Part shown: positions 13,911-15,307 of the stretch, piece after piece
How positions within the stretch are numbered: the stretch's first letter is position 1
How the letters are laid out: each line of letters begins with the position of its first letter
Source of the DNA: Lachnospiraceae bacterium UBA4381
GTDB taxonomy: Bacteria > Bacillota > Clostridia > Lachnospirales > Lachnospiraceae
NCBI GenBank assembly: GCA_002391105.1
Contig: DGRT01000043.1
Span: 1-15,307 of the forward strand
DNA length: 15,307 nt
Direction of reading: 5' to 3'
The notes under the pieces: model-generated
Seen by the model: the letters and a program-made list of their open reading frames with translations, nothing else
Told to the model about the DNA's origin: nothing
The model's database searches: none
Translations under genes and position numbers: made by a program

Positions 13911-14843
13911 ATGAAAAAATACACAACATTTTTATCGACAGATGAAGTCACTAACATCCATGTGGTTCAGTGGATTCCGGACGTTCAGCCGATTGGTATC
14001 GTACAGATAATTCATGGAATGGTTGAATATATCGAAAGATATGATGATTTTGCCAACTATCTATGTGAAGCAGGCTTTCTGGTAGTCGGACATGATCATC
14101 TTGGACATGGACAGTCAGTAAGAAGCGTTGAAGACTGGGGCTTCATAACAGAGAACTCCCCTGCCCGTACACTTATAAGGGATATCCATAAGCTTCGGCT
14201 TATCACATCCCTTGACTATCCGGACACACCTTATTACATGGCAGGACACAGCATGGGATCATATCTTCTCAGAAGATACCTTACACATAAAGGAAAAGGA
14301 CTGGATGGCGCCATCATTATCGGTACCGGAAGCGAACCTGATATGACCGTCAGAAGCGGTCTTATGATCATCAGAGCAACCGCCAAGTCAAAGGGCTGGA
14401 GATACAGAAGCGAAAAGCTCCAGAATCTCACCTACGGAAGTGCTTATAAATCATATGATCTTACAAGAACGGATCTGACAAACAGTTGGATATGCAGCGA
14501 TCCTGAAATAATGAAGAGCTACTACAGTGATCCAAGATGCAGCTTTACATTTACCACAAGCGGCTTCGAGGCTCTTCTCAGCACTGTGCTTTTTGATAAC
14601 CAGAAAAGAAATATAGATCTTATCCCTAAGACTCTTCCAATACTTATCACCTCAGGCGCACTTGACCCGGTAGGTAATCTTGGAAAAGGACCTAAAAATG
14701 TTTATCAGCAGTATGTAAAGTCCGGAATAACGGATATAGAATGTAAGCTGTATCCGGATATGCGTCATGAGATATTAAATGAACCCGGAAAGCTGGAGGT
14801 TTATAACGACATCCTGAATTGGATCATTCGTCATAACAGATAA
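13911..14843 (+). CDS. Alpha/beta hydrolase, monoacylglycerol lipase/lysophospholipase family
   Basis: A 310-residue serine hydrolase of the Hydrolase_4 type, a family that cleaves monoacylglycerols, lysophospholipids and other small esters. The oxyanion-hole motif IIHGMVEYIERYDDFANYL (33-51) and VGHDHLGHGQS (59-69) are characteristic. The nucleophile is Ser114 in GHSMGS, the acid is Asp252 in SGALDPVG and the base is His286 in DMRHEIL, so the triad is complete. No signal peptide or membrane segment is seen, so it is probably cytoplasmic or peripheral. It is the only complete plus-strand gene, with its own promoter, a GGAG ribosome site seven bases before the ATG, and a bidirectional terminator after it. 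A role in lipid turnover is plausible, but nothing ties it directly to the fatty-acid operon 6 kb away. Confidence 0.93.
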   Translation: MKKYTTFLSTDEVTNIHVVQWIPDVQPIGIVQIIHGMVEYIERYDDFANYLCEAGFLVVGHDHLGHGQSVRSVEDWGFITENSPARTLIRDIHKLRLITSLDYPDTPYYMAGHSMGSYLLRRYLTHKGKGLDGAIIIGTGSEPDMTVRSGLMIIRATAKSKGWRYRSEKLQNLTYGSAYKSYDLTRTDLTNSWICSDPEIMKSYYSDPRCSFTFTTSGFEALLSTVLFDNQKRNIDLIPKTLPILITSGALDPVGNLGKGPKNVYQQYVKSGITDIECKLYPDMRHEILNEPGKLEVYNDILNWIIRHNR

Positions 14844-14844
14844 G

Positions 14845-14905
14845 TAAAAAAATACTAAAAGACCGTATATCGTTATATCACGACATACGGTCTTTATTTC
14901 TTTTA
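14845..14905. terminator. Bidirectional Rho-independent terminator between convergent genes
   Basis: An 11-bp stem AAAGACCGTAT/ATACGGTCTTT (14858-14868 with 14885-14895) extends inward past one mismatch through four more pairs. On the plus strand it is followed by ATTTCTTTT. On the minus strand it is followed by TAGTATTTTTTT. It therefore serves both the hydrolase and the IMP dehydrogenase gene that converges on it. Confidence 0.9.
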
Positions 14906-15001
14906 TAACCAGATACTATTCGAGCTATATCGAGTCTTTTATCCTGCATGAGCCGGAGACTTAGGCAGGCAATAATATATAGCTAATAAGAAATCTGTGT
15001 A

Positions 15002-15307
15002 CTAAATATTATCAGCAGGGCTTTCCTTACGGATTACATCATGCGCACCACCCTCTACAATACTTGTAGAAGAAACAAGAGTTATCTTTGCCTTCTCCTG
15101 AAGCTCCTTTATAGTAAGGGCACCACAGTTACACATGGTTGACTTAACCTTGCTGAGAGTCCTGTCAACATTATCCTTCAGAGGACCTGCATAAGGTACA
15201 TAAGAATCAACACCCTCTTCAAAATGCAGCTTCTTATCTCCACCCAGATCATATCTCTGCCAGTTACGGGCACGATTGGAGCCCTCGCCCCAGTACTCCT
15301 TGACATA
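15002..15307 (-). CDS. guaB: IMP dehydrogenase, C-terminal part (runs off the window)
   Basis: The last 101 codons of an IMP dehydrogenase, which oxidises IMP to XMP, the first committed step of GMP synthesis. The translation opens YVKEYWGEGSNRARNW, continues with FEEGVDSYVPYAGPLKD and KSTMCNCGALTIKELQEKA, and ends SIVEGGAHDVIRKESPADNI before a TAG at 15002-15004. EGVDSYVPYAGPL corresponds to the EGxxGxVPYxG C-terminal catalytic-flap region of IMPDH, and the GSNRARNW segment is the flap area of a variant form common in Lachnospiraceae. The barrel, the catalytic Cys and any CBS domains are outside the window. GMP reductase is less likely because of the long C-terminal tail. It converges with the hydrolase on a shared terminator. 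Confidence 0.9.
   Translation of the reverse strand, partial: YVKEYWGEGSNRARNWQRYDLGGDKKLHFEEGVDSYVPYAGPLKDNVDRTLSKVKSTMCNCGALTIKELQEKAKITLVSSTSIVEGGAHDVIRKESPADNI

Noticed and set aside
14896..15001. CCTGC/GCAGG inverted repeat after guaB, considered as a terminator or structured RNA
   Set aside because: The stem is only five pairs across a wide loop and no T-run follows. The bidirectional terminator further on explains termination.
1..15307. CRISPR arrays, tRNA or rRNA genes, insertion sequences, prophage or defence systems
   Set aside because: I looked for regular spaced repeats, tRNA-like cloverleaf and CCA ends, transposase or integrase motifs and defence-type domains, and found none.

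Overview
The window looks like chromosomal DNA from a low-to-medium GC Gram-positive anaerobe of the class Clostridia, most likely family Lachnospiraceae. The reasons are a FabK-type (not FabI) enoyl reductase inside a type II fatty-acid cluster, strong AGGAGG-like ribosome sites, TTGACA/TATAAT promoters, and protein sequences that read like Lachnospiraceae homologues. Genus cannot be settled from the sequence alone. Almost everything is on the minus strand, so the text below follows transcription from high to low coordinates.

Layout: 15307-15002 is the C-terminal end of an IMP dehydrogenase (guaB). It converges with a plus-strand alpha/beta hydrolase (13911-14843) on a bidirectional terminator. 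Divergent from the hydrolase is a two-gene unit, yajC plus a lipoprotein of unknown function (13645-12415), closed by a terminator. Next come an EamA-family transporter, an unrecognised membrane protein and exodeoxyribonuclease III (12317-9896), closed by a strong terminator. An acyl-CoA synthetase (9527-7833) follows with its own promoter and a leader carrying three tandem decamers.

The core is the fatty-acid synthesis locus: acpP-accD-accA (7688-5584), then a gap with an inverted repeat and a terminator-like hairpin, then fabK-fabD-fabG-fabF-fabZ and a small RelQ-like (p)ppGpp synthetase (5426-236), then a strong terminator. Together these genes supply the carrier protein, the carboxyltransferase half of acetyl-CoA carboxylase, malonyl transfer, condensation, both reductions and dehydration. 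fabH, accB and accC are not here and must be elsewhere if the pathway is complete. Below the terminator, 128-1 is the N-terminus of a response regulator that runs off the window.

No tRNA, rRNA, CRISPR array, insertion sequence or prophage gene was seen. The window is mostly conserved housekeeping content. The points worth a second look are the alarmone synthetase joined to the fatty-acid operon, the internal attenuator-like site before fabK, a 14-bp palindrome next to the acpP promoter, and the missing accBC.
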